64,000 nt of DNA from JBBQZU01 sp038207425 (GTDB lineage: Bacteria; Bacteroidota; Bacteroidia; Flavobacteriales_D; Cryomorphaceae). Position numbers and translations under genes: made by a program. Below are positions 53,309-63,735 of this stretch, in pieces. The DNA is taken from positions 78,489-142,488 of the forward strand of contig JBBQZU010000006.1 of the NCBI GenBank assembly GCA_038207425.1, in the 5' to 3' direction. Numbering within the stretch: the first letter of the stretch is position 1; the number at the start of each line of letters is the position of its first letter. The notes beneath the pieces are model-generated. The model did not search any database, was not told where the DNA came from, and worked only from the letters and a program-made list of their open reading frames with translations.

Positions 53309-53995
53309 CTAGTTGACTTTTGATGGATTATTTACTTGCTCAAATGCGAGTGCTTTGGAGCAGAACATCCATTCAAAACAGGTTACACTTTCTTCTTTGG
53401 TTTCAATTCGGTCTTTTGCAACGCCGCAGGAAACAGAAGTAGGCTTGATGACATCATCACCGGGTTGCCAATCTGAAGGTTTATTAGCAGTATAAGTATC
53501 AGATGTTTGTAGGGCTAAGAGTGCTCTTTTTAATACATCGAAATTCCTTCCTAATGAAAGTGGGTAGAACGTTATTACACGAACCATTCCATTGGGATCT
53601 ATAAAGAAGACTGCTCTTACTGCTTTTGCAGAAGATTCACCCGGCTGAATCAGATCATATTTTTTGGCAATTTTCATGGTTATATCTTCAATCAAAGGAA
53701 ATGCAACTTCCGTGTTTTTCATTTCCTTAAATTCAATCTTATCTTTTATGGTTCTCAGCCAGTTGATGTGACTATACAAACCATCAATGGATAAACCAAC
53801 CAACTGACAATTGAGGGCCGAAAATTCTGGTTCCCTTTTGGCAAACGACAGAAATCCCGAAGTGTATCCCGGAGTAAAATCAGCGGGATGACTGAAAAGT
53901 ATAATCCATTTGCCTTTATAATCAGCCGGAAAATTGATCTCACCTTGTGTGGTGATCGCTTTAAATTCAGGGGCTTTATCTCCGATTCGTGGCAT
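53309..53995 (-). CDS. Peroxiredoxin of the 1-Cys/AhpC type with the peroxidatic cysteine replaced by tyrosine
   Basis: A 228-residue peroxiredoxin. The catalytic loop reads 'FSHPADFTPGYTSGF': the conserved proline (Pro37) and threonine (Thr41) are present, but the next catalytic position is Tyr44 (codon tac, plus-strand 53864-53866) where the family has the peroxidatic cysteine ('P-x-x-x-T-x-x-C'). Arg127 in 'KAVRAVFFIDPNG' is kept. C-terminal cysteines Cys206 and Cys212 ('TCFEWMFC') and Cys190 are also kept, as in archaeal-type thioredoxin peroxidases. The protein is otherwise full length and well conserved, so it may be a non-enzymatic peroxiredoxin. Confidence 0.85.
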   Translation of the reverse strand: MPRIGDKAPEFKAITTQGEINFPADYKGKWIILFSHPADFTPGYTSGFLSFAKREPEFSALNCQLVGLSIDGLYSHINWLRTIKDKIEFKEMKNTEVAFPLIEDITMKIAKKYDLIQPGESSAKAVRAVFFIDPNGMVRVITFYPLSLGRNFDVLKRALLALQTSDTYTANKPSDWQPGDDVIKPTSVSCGVAKDRIETKEESVTCFEWMFCSKALAFEQVNNPSKVN

Positions 53996-54229
53996 ACTGA
54001 TGATTTAGTATATTTTATTTTGTTCTATTACAGTATTTGAAGCAATCATTAAAACCTAAGAGCACATTGCTTCTAATTGTTGAATGAAGGTAGTATGGAG
54101 CTCCTTTGAGCTGTTACATATTTAGACTGAAAGATTTCATTTATCACACTTTTGAAAATCCTATTCCATTGCTTAAGCTTCAATTTGATTAGGCACTTAA
54201 AAAAGCTGCAATCAATCGGAATGAAAGAA

Positions 54230-54854
54230 TTTTTATCCAGATATTTATCAAAAGCCAAATGAATTCCTTCTAAAAGTATATTTGCACCAAGCACCCCCTA
54301 AATGATCCCAGCGAGTTTACCAAAAATGAAAAAAATCTTTTTCCCAAAAAGCTTTACGACATACTCACTGTATCTGAATCATCGGTAAGTAAGAAATGTA
54401 AATAGGGCAAAAATCAAGCTCGTAATGAGCACCTGAAGATAGTTAGCAACAGCGACGAAATTTATACCGGTAACGATGGTTCCGGGTTCTGCTAGAACGG
54501 GAATAGCCAAGGGTGAAATGGCGAGACCTTCATCAAAGGGTGTTATATCATGGCTTTTGATACTTGGTTTATTGGATTGTAACATTTCAAAACCAATAGC
54601 GGAAATCAAAATGCTCCAAATACTTTAAAAGCAGGGATTGTAAGTCCGAAAATTTCGAAGATATATTTTCCGATAACGATAAAAGCTGAAACAATAATAA
54701 AGGCCACCAAAGTGGCTGTTTTGGCAACTTTCTTTTTTTGCTCTTTGTCAAGTCCATCCGTGAGTTTGATAAAAATGGGGATGTTCACAATAGGGTGTAT
54801 TATGGCGAAGAAGGCCATAAGTACAGTGAATGAATAGTGCGAGATATTTCCCAT
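54230..54854 (-). pseudogene. MarC-family membrane protein, broken by one frameshift and two stops
   Basis: From ATG 54854 the text runs 'MGNISHYSFTVLMAFFAIIH', 'PIVNIPIFIKLTDGLDKEQK'. A one-base loss in a T-run (about 54606-54609) moves the frame to 'ISAIGFEMLQSNKPSIKSHD', 'EGLAISPLAIPVLAEPGTIV' and 'FALFTFLTYR'. In-frame TGA (54379-54381) and TAG (54298-54300) interrupt the ending 'FRYSEYVVKLFGKKIFFIFG', 'GVLGANILLEGIHLAFDKYL'. All pieces fit a MarC/UPF0056 six-span protein of unknown function. Three independent lesions show that it is dead. Its start follows the CbpM-like stop by 1 base, so it was the third gene of the cbpA operon. From 53996 to 54229 nothing else is seen. Confidence 0.85.
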
Positions 54855-54855
54855 C

Positions 54856-55155
54856 CTACATTCCTCCTTCATGAAAGTGAAGTGCATTCTTCAGTCGATT
54901 GACTTCTTCTTGCAACGTTTCCATTCTTAGAAGCAAATGATGAATGGTTTCAATACCTTCTATATTGATGCCCAATGTATAATGAAAGTTGATGTACTTT
55001 TCGAGCCGAGGAAGTTGCATATGGTCTACGAAAGAGTCTTCGCGGATAATGACAAGTTTAATTAATCCAGATTCGCTGAGGGAATAGATAAATGGAATTT
55101 CGATGTTGTAAGAGTTGCAAATCTCTTCTAAGGCGATTAAGGTTTCTTGATTCAT
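54856..55155 (-). CDS. cbpM: CbpM-like MerR-type chaperone modulator
   Basis: A 99-residue MerR-type helix-turn-helix-like protein of the CbpM group, which binds the J-domain of CbpA and modulates it ('LIALEEICNSYNIEIPFIYS', 'LSESGLIKLVIIREDSFVDH', 'MQLPRLEKYINFHYTLGINI', 'EGIETIHHLLLRMETLQEEV'). It overlaps the cbpA stop by 4 bases (ATGA, 55152-55155), fitting the known cbpA-cbpM pair. The downstream MarC gene is broken. Confidence 0.82.
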   Translation of the reverse strand: MNQETLIALEEICNSYNIEIPFIYSLSESGLIKLVIIREDSFVDHMQLPRLEKYINFHYTLGINIEGIETIHHLLLRMETLQEEVNRLKNALHFHEGGM

Positions 55156-56021
55156 AGCTTAGATAGTTCAGTAAATAATTCTTTTTCTTTATCCGTAAGG
55201 GCAGTTGGGAGTTTGATGGTGTAAGTAATGTACAAGTCGCCAAATTCCCCTTCCTTCTTATAAACTGGGAAACCTTTGCCTTTCAATTTTACTTGGTTTC
55301 CGTTTTGTGTTTCCGGCTTCACTTGGAGCTTCACTTTACCGTCCACGGTATTTAGGGTTAGTTCTCCACCTAGAATAGCCGTGTACAAATCAAGTTCGGC
55401 TGTGGTATAAAGGTCCTTCCCCAAACGTCTGAATTCAGCATTACTCTCGATTGTAAAGGTGATGTATAAATCACCATTCGGCCCCCCGTTCAGACCAGGG
55501 CCACCATAGCCGGTTATTTTAATGGTTTGTCCATTTTCAATACCTGCGGGAATAGAAATTCTAATGCTTTTACTATTTACAGTCAAGGTCTGCTTACGGG
55601 TTTTATAGGCATCCAGAAGGGACAATTCTAAGCTGGCATGAAAATCTTCACCCCGATATTTAACTTGTCTTCCTCTAGCAGAAGCACCACCAAACATAGA
55701 TTCAAAGAAATCTGAAAAATCCCCTGAGCTTTGTCCACTTCTTGTTTCCCTTTGATTAGCAGATTGATTTTGTTTTGCCTTTTCAAATCGATCCGCATGT
55801 TTCCAGTCCTTTCCGTACTTATCATACTTTTCACGTTTCTCTGGGTCACTCAATACGTTGTTGGCTTCATTGATTAGCTGAAAACTCAGTTGTGCACCGC
55901 TATCATTTGGGTTTAGATCGGGGTGGTGTTTCCTGGCTAATTTTCGATAAGCTTTTTTGATATCGTCGGTGGTAGCCTTCTTGTCGATACCCAGGGTTTT
56001 ATAATAATCGATAAAGTCCAT
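55152..56021 (-). CDS. cbpA: CbpA-like J-domain co-chaperone
   Basis: A 289-residue DnaJ-class protein. The J-domain has 'MDFIDYYKTLGIDKKATTDD' and the HPD signature in 'ARKHHPDLNPNDSG'. A G/F-type linker with 'FFESMFGG' and the two C-terminal beta-sandwich domains ('EDFHASLELSLLDAYKTRKQ', 'IRISIPAGIENGQTIKITGY', 'GLNGGPNGDLYITFTI') follow, with no zinc-finger, as in CbpA. It delivers substrates to DnaK and compacts the nucleoid. The ATG at 56021 is well placed after a clear gap to the N-ATPase gamma gene. Confidence 0.92.
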   Translation of the reverse strand: MDFIDYYKTLGIDKKATTDDIKKAYRKLARKHHPDLNPNDSGAQLSFQLINEANNVLSDPEKREKYDKYGKDWKHADRFEKAKQNQSANQRETRSGQSSGDFSDFFESMFGGASARGRQVKYRGEDFHASLELSLLDAYKTRKQTLTVNSKSIRISIPAGIENGQTIKITGYGGPGLNGGPNGDLYITFTIESNAEFRRLGKDLYTTAELDLYTAILGGELTLNTVDGKVKLQVKPETQNGNQVKLKGKGFPVYKKEGEFGDLYITYTIKLPTALTDKEKELFTELSKL

Positions 56022-56080
56022 TTGGCAATAAATTATATTTGCTCTTGTGAAACAAAGGGAAATGCTTTAAAAATAAGATT

Positions 56081-56971
56081 CTAGCACTTTTTCTTAAGTG
56101 CTTCAAAACCTGAAATTACATCAAACAGCTCTTCGTCAATTAAGCCCTGACGTAATTGGTGATATTGATGATTTAAATGATCCAATAGTTCTTCGATGTT
56201 TGTCTCGGCCCGCTGCATAGCAAGCAACCTACTGGTATTTTCACTCGCCAGAGACTCTGCACATGCCTTGAATAAGGAAGTGAAAAGATATTCATGAATG
56301 AGAGCCAACAGAGTCTCTTTGCGACTCCCGGCTACTTGGGGAATAAGGTTGGTTGGCCAAGTCAAATCCAAGAATCGTCGTTTCCATTGTTCATTCAGCG
56401 GCAATAATTGCTGAATATTAGGCGTATATCCTATTCCAATTTTAGGTTGATTATGAAACACATATACCCCCGAGAAATGGCCACTTTCAATATTGGCTTC
56501 ACTGCTCAAAAGAATTTGACTTACCAGAGGCGTAATCGCATCTACATTGCCCGGCAGCGAAAAACTTTTGATAGTATTGTATCCTGTATCTTCCAATTTC
56601 AGTGCAACACGCTCTCCCACAGTCCATATTTCTTTTTCTCCCGGCAAGTCAGTCAAATGGTCATTTACAAAATCGGCAAGAGTATCATTGAATTGGCCGA
56701 CAAGGCCCTGATCTGACCCAAAAACAACTGCGCACTGCAAAGACGCTTGTTTTTTATTTGAAAACGTTTTACTACTTAAAATACTTGTTTGCTTTTCTTT
56801 GAAATAGGCAAGAATACCTAAACCGACCGTTCTTTCATATTCACCCAGCGCACTCACCGCCAATTCATATTGCCCAATATTTGACGCTGCCATTGCCTTC
56901 ATGGTGCGCACTACAGAAATTAAGTCATCTGCGCCGCCAAGCTTTTGCTGTAGATGGGCCAAAGTTTCCAT
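56081..56971 (-). CDS. atpG: N-type ATPase gamma subunit
   Basis: A 296-residue central-stalk subunit. N- and C-terminal helices form the coiled coil ('LISVVRTMKAMAASNIGQYE' at the start; 'SRLLAMQRAETNIEELLDHL' near the end), with a Rossmann-like middle ('AVVFGSDQGLVGQFNDTLAD'). Sequence is divergent from ordinary gamma subunits, as expected for the N-ATPase branch. Its ATG shares a base with the alpha stop (TAATG), and it is the last gene of the operon. Confidence 0.9.
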   Translation of the reverse strand: METLAHLQQKLGGADDLISVVRTMKAMAASNIGQYELAVSALGEYERTVGLGILAYFKEKQTSILSSKTFSNKKQASLQCAVVFGSDQGLVGQFNDTLADFVNDHLTDLPGEKEIWTVGERVALKLEDTGYNTIKSFSLPGNVDAITPLVSQILLSSEANIESGHFSGVYVFHNQPKIGIGYTPNIQQLLPLNEQWKRRFLDLTWPTNLIPQVAGSRKETLLALIHEYLFTSLFKACAESLASENTSRLLAMQRAETNIEELLDHLNHQYHQLRQGLIDEELFDVISGFEALKKKC

Positions 56972-58539
56972 TAGCTTTTTTCTTCTGTGGTTTTCACTTG
57001 TTGCGTGTCATAGGGTTTCTCTTGATATGAAGCCAATGACTCTTTAGCAATTTTCAAAATAGCTTCCTGATCGGAATCAGATAGTTTTTCACTTGAAAGC
57101 AAGCGTTTGATCATGTCAGGGTCAAGTCCTGCAGCCGCCTTTTGCAATTCAGCTTCAGCATTACGTATTTTTTCAATAGGAATCGTATCAAAGTACCCCT
57201 TGGTCAAGGCCAGTAGCACCACTATTTGTTCCGGGACAGACAAGGGTTTCAGCCTTTCTTGTATCAGCCAATTTCGGATTCTTTTTCCATGCGCAATGGT
57301 ATTTCGGGTTTCTTCATCCAGTCGCGTGCCGAAGCGGGCATAATTTTCTAACTCTTCAAACTGCGCATAAGCCAGCTTTAAGTTTCCCGTTACGGAACGA
57401 TAGCTTGGCAATTGGGCTTTTCCGCCCACACGAGAAACCGATTTTCCGACATCCACGGCAGGCAAAATACCCAGTTCAAACAGTTTTGGCGAAAGGTATA
57501 TCTGTCCATCCGTAATGGAAATTAGGTTTGTAGGAATGTATGCCGATATGTTTTGCGCCTCCGTTTCAATGATGGGCAAAGCCGTCAACGATCCGCCGCC
57601 AAGTTTCTCACTTAGGTGGGTAGATCGTTCCAGCAGTCTGGAATGGATGTAAAAAATATCTCCTGGAAAGGCTTCTCGTCCCGGCGGTCTTCTCAAGAGC
57701 AACGACAACTCGCGATAAGCGCGGGCGTGGTGCGTAAGATCATCATAAACAATAAGCACATCCCGTCCTTGCTCCATAAAATACTCTGCAATACTGGTGG
57801 CTGCGTAAGGGGCAATGTATTTCAATCCTGGCGGATCATTTCCTTCCGTAACCACTATCACGGTATAGTCCATTGCTCCATTCTCTTTCAGGTTGGCAAT
57901 GAGCTTCGCTACCGAAGAAGCCCGCTGGCCGATGGCACAATACACACAGATTACATTCTTGTCGGCTTGGTTGATGATGGCATCAATGGCAATGGCCGAT
58001 TTGCCCGTTTGGCGATCTCCCAGAATCAATTCGCGCTGCCCGCGACCAATGGGGATAAGTGCATCGATGACTTTCAATCCCGTTTGCAGGGGCGTCGCAA
58101 CTGCTGCGCGGTCCATAATAGCTGGGGCAGTGCGCTCTATGGGCAGTCTATATTCATGCTGAATAGCATCTCCTCCATCTACGGGTTCGCCAAGTGGATT
58201 GATGGTACGGCCAATTAATTCGTTTCCAACGAGAATATCCATGACCCGATTCGTTCGTTCCACCGCATCGCCCACGTGCAGCAGCGAATTCTCTCCGAGC
58301 AAGATCACACCAATTTCATCTTCGTCAATATTGTAAGCGATGCCAAACAGATTTTCTGAGAACTGGAGCAATTCTTCGAAGCCTACCTCAGGTAAGCCAG
58401 AAACCGTGACAATACCAGCAGAGACGCTCGTTACATACCCTACTTCGCGGGTTGTAAGAGAAAAGGTATACTTTTCCCGCGTCTCACGGATTTGAGTAAA
58501 AATATCAACGATTTCGCGATCGGTTTTCGTTTCAGACAT
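56971..58539 (-). CDS. atpA: N-type ATPase alpha subunit
   Basis: A 522-residue F1 alpha-type subunit. The frame is open to 58671, but the codons before 58539 overlap atpF and lack alpha-subunit sequence, so the ATG at 58539 ('[20 protein letters not shown]') is chosen. Walker A '[18 protein letters not shown]', the '[19 protein letters not shown]' segment and '[20 protein letters not shown]' are intact, as is '[19 protein letters not shown]'. It forms the hexamer with the beta subunit. It overlaps atpF by 8 bases and abuts atpG. Confidence 0.95.
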   Translation of the reverse strand: MSETKTDREIVDIFTQIRETREKYTFSLTTREVGYVTSVSAGIVTVSGLPEVGFEELLQFSENLFGIAYNIDEDEIGVILLGENSLLHVGDAVERTNRVMDILVGNELIGRTINPLGEPVDGGDAIQHEYRLPIERTAPAIMDRAAVATPLQTGLKVIDALIPIGRGQRELILGDRQTGKSAIAIDAIINQADKNVICVYCAIGQRASSVAKLIANLKENGAMDYTVIVVTEGNDPPGLKYIAPYAATSIAEYFMEQGRDVLIVYDDLTHHARAYRELSLLLRRPPGREAFPGDIFYIHSRLLERSTHLSEKLGGGSLTALPIIETEAQNISAYIPTNLISITDGQIYLSPKLFELGILPAVDVGKSVSRVGGKAQLPSYRSVTGNLKLAYAQFEELENYARFGTRLDEETRNTIAHGKRIRNWLIQERLKPLSVPEQIVVLLALTKGYFDTIPIEKIRNAEAELQKAAAGLDPDMIKRLLSSEKLSDSDQEAILKIAKESLASYQEKPYDTQQVKTTEEKS

Positions 58540-59323
58540 CTTGTTTTTCCAATACTGGAGGGTCCGTTTTATGGTGTGTTGTTTTGGAAATGGCCTTTTC
58601 AAATGCGCGGATGTATTCAGATATGCTCCAGGCAATTTTGTAAGCTTGCGTGCCCACCTCAATTCCCCCAATCAAATTGGGAGTAGTCTCAAATTTTAGA
58701 ACAGTGTCCGCACCAAGCGCAGTGTCAATTGCCAGCTTTAGGGCTGTCTGCTGCTCTTCAGAGAGTTCAAAAGCGCTGCGCACCATTATCGGATCAGTTG
58801 TTCCTTCAAATGCCGCCTTCAATTGTATTAACTCTTTTTCTTTTAGAGCCTTAAGGCGTTTTATAAAGACTTGTGTTAGTTGCTCTTCCAATCCTACTGA
58901 AGCAAGATCGCTGAGCATTTTGCGCGAAACGGCAATAACTTCTTGCTCTATTTTTCGATTGAGTTCGATCTGCTGGTTTTGTTGTAGCTCCTTTCTGGCA
59001 GTAGCCAATTGATCAGATAAAGCCGCTGCATCTTTGCGGGCTTGGTCTAGCAGCTTTTGACGTTCTTCAGCCGTTTCGGTTTTCACCTTGTCCATACGCT
59101 CTTTCTTTTCCTTATCGAAAGTGAGATTCTTTTGCTCAAAGTCTTCTTTCTCTTTTTCGGCTTCCGCTTTTTTCACGTCCGCGTGCTTCAACTCTGCGGC
59201 AATTTTGGTTTCCCTTTCGTCTATGGCTTTCAATATGGGTTTGTACAGAAAACGCTTAAGTAACCACACCAAAATAAAGAAATTAAGGATCTGTGCTATG
59301 ACAGTAAACCAATTGATTTCCAT
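58532..59323 (-). CDS. atpF: N-type ATPase b subunit (extended, delta-like C-terminus)
   Basis: A 263-residue stalk protein: one N-terminal membrane span ('[20 protein letters not shown]'), a long charged coiled coil (about 35-165), then a C-terminal part ('[20 protein letters not shown]', '[20 protein letters not shown]') that resembles the end of the delta subunit. N-ATPase operons lack a separate delta gene and carry such an extended b; no delta gene is found here. It lies 4 bases after atpE's stop. Confidence 0.92.
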   Translation of the reverse strand: MEINWFTVIAQILNFFILVWLLKRFLYKPILKAIDERETKIAAELKHADVKKAEAEKEKEDFEQKNLTFDKEKKERMDKVKTETAEERQKLLDQARKDAAALSDQLATARKELQQNQQIELNRKIEQEVIAVSRKMLSDLASVGLEEQLTQVFIKRLKALKEKELIQLKAAFEGTTDPIMVRSAFELSEEQQTALKLAIDTALGADTVLKFETTPNLIGGIEVGTQAYKIAWSISEYIRAFEKAISKTTHHKTDPPVLEKQDV

Positions 59324-59327
59324 TAGC

Positions 59328-59597
59328 TTATTGAGCTATAATGTGATTCCAAAAAGGATTCGCAAAAACGAGAATCATACTAAGCACGAAGCAATAAATG
59401 GCAGTAGACTCGATCATGGCCAGCCCTACAAATAAGGTTCTGGTAATGGTCGGCGCTGCATCGGGTTGTTGAGCTACAGATTGCAAGGCTGAAACTACAG
59501 CCTTACCTTCGCTTAAGGCCGGAAACATGGTTCCAATTCCCGTTGTAAAACCTGCTGTAATAATTGAAACGATTGCTATGGTTGTAACGCTATCCAT
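59328..59597 (-). CDS. atpE: N-type ATPase c subunit (rotor ring)
   Basis: An 89-residue hairpin. Helix 1 has 'GTMFPALSEGKAVVSALQSV' with Pro26 and Glu30; the loop reads 'AQQPDAA'; helix 2 has 'GLAMIESTAIYCFVLSMILV' with Glu63, Ser64, Thr65 and Tyr68. By comparison with the Na+-translocating Ilyobacter c ring (Pro28/Gln32 and Glu65-Ser66-Thr67-Tyr70), all Na+-site positions are filled, with Glu in place of Gln in helix 1. Two carboxylates in the ion site are a hallmark of N-ATPases. Ion choice (Na+ or H+) needs experiment. The gene overlaps atpB by 8 bases. Confidence 0.95.
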   Translation of the reverse strand: MDSVTTIAIVSIITAGFTTGIGTMFPALSEGKAVVSALQSVAQQPDAAPTITRTLFVGLAMIESTAIYCFVLSMILVFANPFWNHIIAQ

Positions 59598-60300
59598 TTT
59601 GAACTTCTTTTAGTTTAGTAATTGTTGATTTTTTCTTGCTATCCTGCACGGCAGCAGCGATGTAAACGGTCGCCAAAATGCTGAAAATATACGCCTGTAC
59701 CATTCCTGTTAACAGGCCCAATGCGGTCATGATAACAGGGAAAATAAAGGGTGCTATACTCAATAATACTGCTACAATCAAACCACCGCTCATGATGTTG
59801 CCGAACAGGCGTATCGTAAGGGCGACTGTACGCGAAATTTCCCCTATAATGTTGAAAGGCAGCATAATTACTGTTGGCTTGATGTAAGACTTTAAATACC
59901 CCACAAAGCCGCTCTTTTCAATCCCGAAAAACGGCACTGCAAAAAGTACGGAGATGGCAAGCGCAGCGGTGGTAGAAAGTGATCCTGTTGGGGGTTCGTA
60001 CCACGGTAAAATGATCAATAAATTGGCCATGGCGATGAATAAAAACATGGTGCCTATGAAGCCTATGTATTGCTCGGGATGCTTTAATCCCACTTCTCTA
60101 ATTTGTTGATTGATACCGGTAACCACCATTTCCAGAAAGCATTGCCAGCGCGAAATACGCATATCGGTTTTTAACCTGCGGGTGATAAGTGCAGCTGAAA
60201 CCACCAGCAGTAGCATGATACCCCAGGTGGTAACAATGGTGAGGTTGAGGGAAAAGAATCCATATTCCCAAAAAACAGTCTGGTCCGGGCTAAGCTTCAT
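59590..60300 (-). CDS. atpB: N-type ATPase a subunit
   Basis: A 236-residue integral membrane stator. The essential arginine is in 'TVALTIRLFGNIMSGGLIVA' (Arg164), next to the c ring. Further spans include 'IMLLLVVSAALITRRLKTDM', 'MFLFIAMANLLIILPWYEPP' and 'GMVQAYIFSILATVYIAAAV'. The short N-terminal half is usual for N-ATPase. It follows the atpR stop by 25 bases and overlaps atpE. Confidence 0.93.
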   Translation of the reverse strand: MKLSPDQTVFWEYGFFSLNLTIVTTWGIMLLLVVSAALITRRLKTDMRISRWQCFLEMVVTGINQQIREVGLKHPEQYIGFIGTMFLFIAMANLLIILPWYEPPTGSLSTTAALAISVLFAVPFFGIEKSGFVGYLKSYIKPTVIMLPFNIIGEISRTVALTIRLFGNIMSGGLIVAVLLSIAPFIFPVIMTALGLLTGMVQAYIFSILATVYIAAAVQDSKKKSTITKLKEVQNG

Positions 60301-60325
60301 GAGGTACTTGATTTACTTCCTTAAT

Positions 60326-60616
60326 TTAAGCGCCTGTTTTCGCTTCATAAGCTTTTGTTAAACGAATGACCATAAATCGGGCAGAAATAAATCCAACCAA
60401 ACAAATGAGGCCATTCTGCCAGTTGGCGGGTTGCATTACAAAATAGAAACCAGCCAATACGATTCCCATCCTTAGAACAAAGCTCCCCAAAAACCACACA
60501 ACAGGAGTTTTTGAGACAAATGCCTTTCTTACAGTATACCAAAGTCCACCGAAGAAAAGAAAGCCTAGGGCAACTCCACTGAGCAGGGCCATGACCATAA
60601 AAAGTATTTCATTCAT
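60326..60616 (-). CDS. atpR: N-type ATPase accessory membrane protein AtpR
   Basis: A 96-residue three-span protein specific to N-ATPase operons. It shows 'GFLFFGGLWYTVRKAFVSKT', a membrane arginine in 'FVLRMGIVLAGFYFV' and 'GLICLVGFISARFMVIRLTK'. Membrane arginines in AtpR have been suggested to help c-ring assembly by pairing with the c-subunit glutamates; that role is from the literature on the family and is not shown here. It overlaps atpQ by 8 bases. Confidence 0.88.
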   Translation of the reverse strand: MNEILFMVMALLSGVALGFLFFGGLWYTVRKAFVSKTPVVWFLGSFVLRMGIVLAGFYFVMQPANWQNGLICLVGFISARFMVIRLTKAYEAKTGA

Positions 60617-60926
60617 CCTCTTCTTGATTTATGTCTTGACGTTCTCTTACTACCCATTTCCAGGCAATTATGCAACCTGCAATTAGTCCCAATATCAACA
60701 AGCTTAAGGTCCATGAGAAAGATTGATGGTAATGCCGATCTAGCCAAACGCCCAATGCCGCTCCTGCAAGTGTGGGCACCACAATAGACCAGCCTATCAA
60801 CCCAAACATCCCAAAGCCCGCCCACACACTGCGGTGTTCTTCTCTTTTAGCCCGAATCTTTCTTCTGGCTTTATCATTTACTTTTTGGCTTAACTCAACC
60901 ACATGTTTTTTGTCTGTGTCAGCCAT
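60609..60926 (-). CDS. atpQ: N-type ATPase AtpI-like accessory protein AtpQ
   Basis: The frame is open to 61100, but that part lies within the epsilon gene. The ATG at 60926 ('MADTDKKHVVELSQKVNDKA'), overlapping the epsilon stop (ATGGCTGA), gives 105 residues; an ATG at 60935 is an alternative. A charged helix is followed by two membrane spans ('GFGMFGLIGWSIVVPTLAG', 'TLSLLILGLIAGCIIAWKWV') with 'LGVWLDRHYHQSFSWTL' between them, typical of AtpI/AtpQ proteins needed for rotor assembly. Confidence 0.88.
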   Translation of the reverse strand: MADTDKKHVVELSQKVNDKARRKIRAKREEHRSVWAGFGMFGLIGWSIVVPTLAGAALGVWLDRHYHQSFSWTLSLLILGLIAGCIIAWKWVVRERQDINQEEDE

Positions 60927-61311
60927 TGGTTTCATCTCTAAATTTTTCGAGGCCAATGATAAAACTACTTTCCATTTTTGCCATTGTCGAACGGATATGT
61001 TTTTCACTTTCATCCAAGCGCTTAAATTCTTTTTCCACAGATTGCTGCAGTTCATCAAGACTTTCACCGTGAATGGCATTGCGCACGGATACCAAAACAT
61101 TTTCGCCCGCTTTTATCATCACTCCTTCGTCGATGGCAATGTATTGTTCGCTATCTGTTTCATAAGTGAGAATCCCCGGAACCAATGCCGCCACACAATC
61201 CAGTCTTTGCGGTAGAAGTCCAAATGCACCTTCACTCGTTTCCATTACGATGCGCTTGACGTTTTGAATGTCTTCAAAAACACGAAACGGGAGCAATATT
61301 TTGAGGTGCAT
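60919..61311 (-). CDS. atpC: N-type ATPase epsilon subunit
   Basis: A 130-residue epsilon-like subunit (an ATG at 61317 is also possible). 'LKILLPFRVFEDIQNVKRIV' and 'GAFGLLPQRLDCVAALVPGI', 'GVMIKAGENVLVSVRNAIHG' form the beta sandwich; the C-terminal helices are charged ('EKEFKRLDESEKHIRSTMAK'). The N-ATPase version is divergent from ordinary epsilon. It follows atpD by 81 bases. Confidence 0.88.
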   Translation of the reverse strand: MHLKILLPFRVFEDIQNVKRIVMETSEGAFGLLPQRLDCVAALVPGILTYETDSEQYIAIDEGVMIKAGENVLVSVRNAIHGESLDELQQSVEKEFKRLDESEKHIRSTMAKMESSFIIGLEKFRDETNG

Positions 61312-61326
61312 GGTCATTAGGTGGTT

Positions 61327-61360
61327 TTTAGTTTTTGGTGTTCAGTCTTTAGTTTTTGGT
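61327..61360. repeat. Short direct repeat in the atpD-atpC gap
   Basis: tttagtttttggt occurs at 61327-61339 and again at 61348-61360 in a T-rich stretch. Such T-rich 'ttttagtttttggt' runs recur in Bacteroidota intergenic DNA. It interrupts an otherwise tightly packed operon. Confidence 0.6.
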
Positions 61361-61392
61361 TTTTAGTTCTTAGAGATATTCATATCCAGAGT

Positions 61393-63521
<2,129 letters not shown>

Positions 63522-63722
63522 ATGGGAGAAGATCAGAATGGCAAGCGCAATCAGCAATCTGATAGCAAGCCAAATCATTCATTAACAGATAAGAGTCAGG
63601 GACTCCTCAAGGAAAACTCAAGCATTAACCTGCAGGCTGCAGGGAAGAAAATAGAAAATACCACTTTTCAGAGAAGGCCACAATTCCGACTTACTGAAAA
63701 CTGCAAAAAAAGGTATATCTGA
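63522..63722 (+). CDS. Possible small hydrophilic protein
   Basis: A 66-codon frame starting at an ATG ('MGEDQNGKRNQQSDSKPNHS', 'LTDKSQGLLKENSSINLQAA') with hydrophilic, low-complexity sequence much like the 60-residue protein at 34329. From about 63668 another frame reads more plausibly ('EGHNSDLLKTAKKGISDFGS' then 'ELA' and TAA at about 63742), so a frameshift near an A-run is possible. No family is recognised. Confidence 0.3.
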   Translation: MGEDQNGKRNQQSDSKPNHSLTDKSQGLLKENSSINLQAAGKKIENTTFQRRPQFRLTENCKKRYI

Positions 63723-63735
63723 TTTTGGAAGTGAA

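Noticed and set aside
8375..54300. Several broken genes contain in-frame TAG (8978, 34117, 52230, 54298 and the T9SS relic at 35.6 kb), suggesting possible recoding of TAG as an amino acid.
   Set aside because: Intact, well-conserved genes in the window end at TAG exactly where their families end (for example the DUF4139 and AbgT genes), and the broken genes also carry TAA, TGA or frameshifts. Ordinary decay is simpler.
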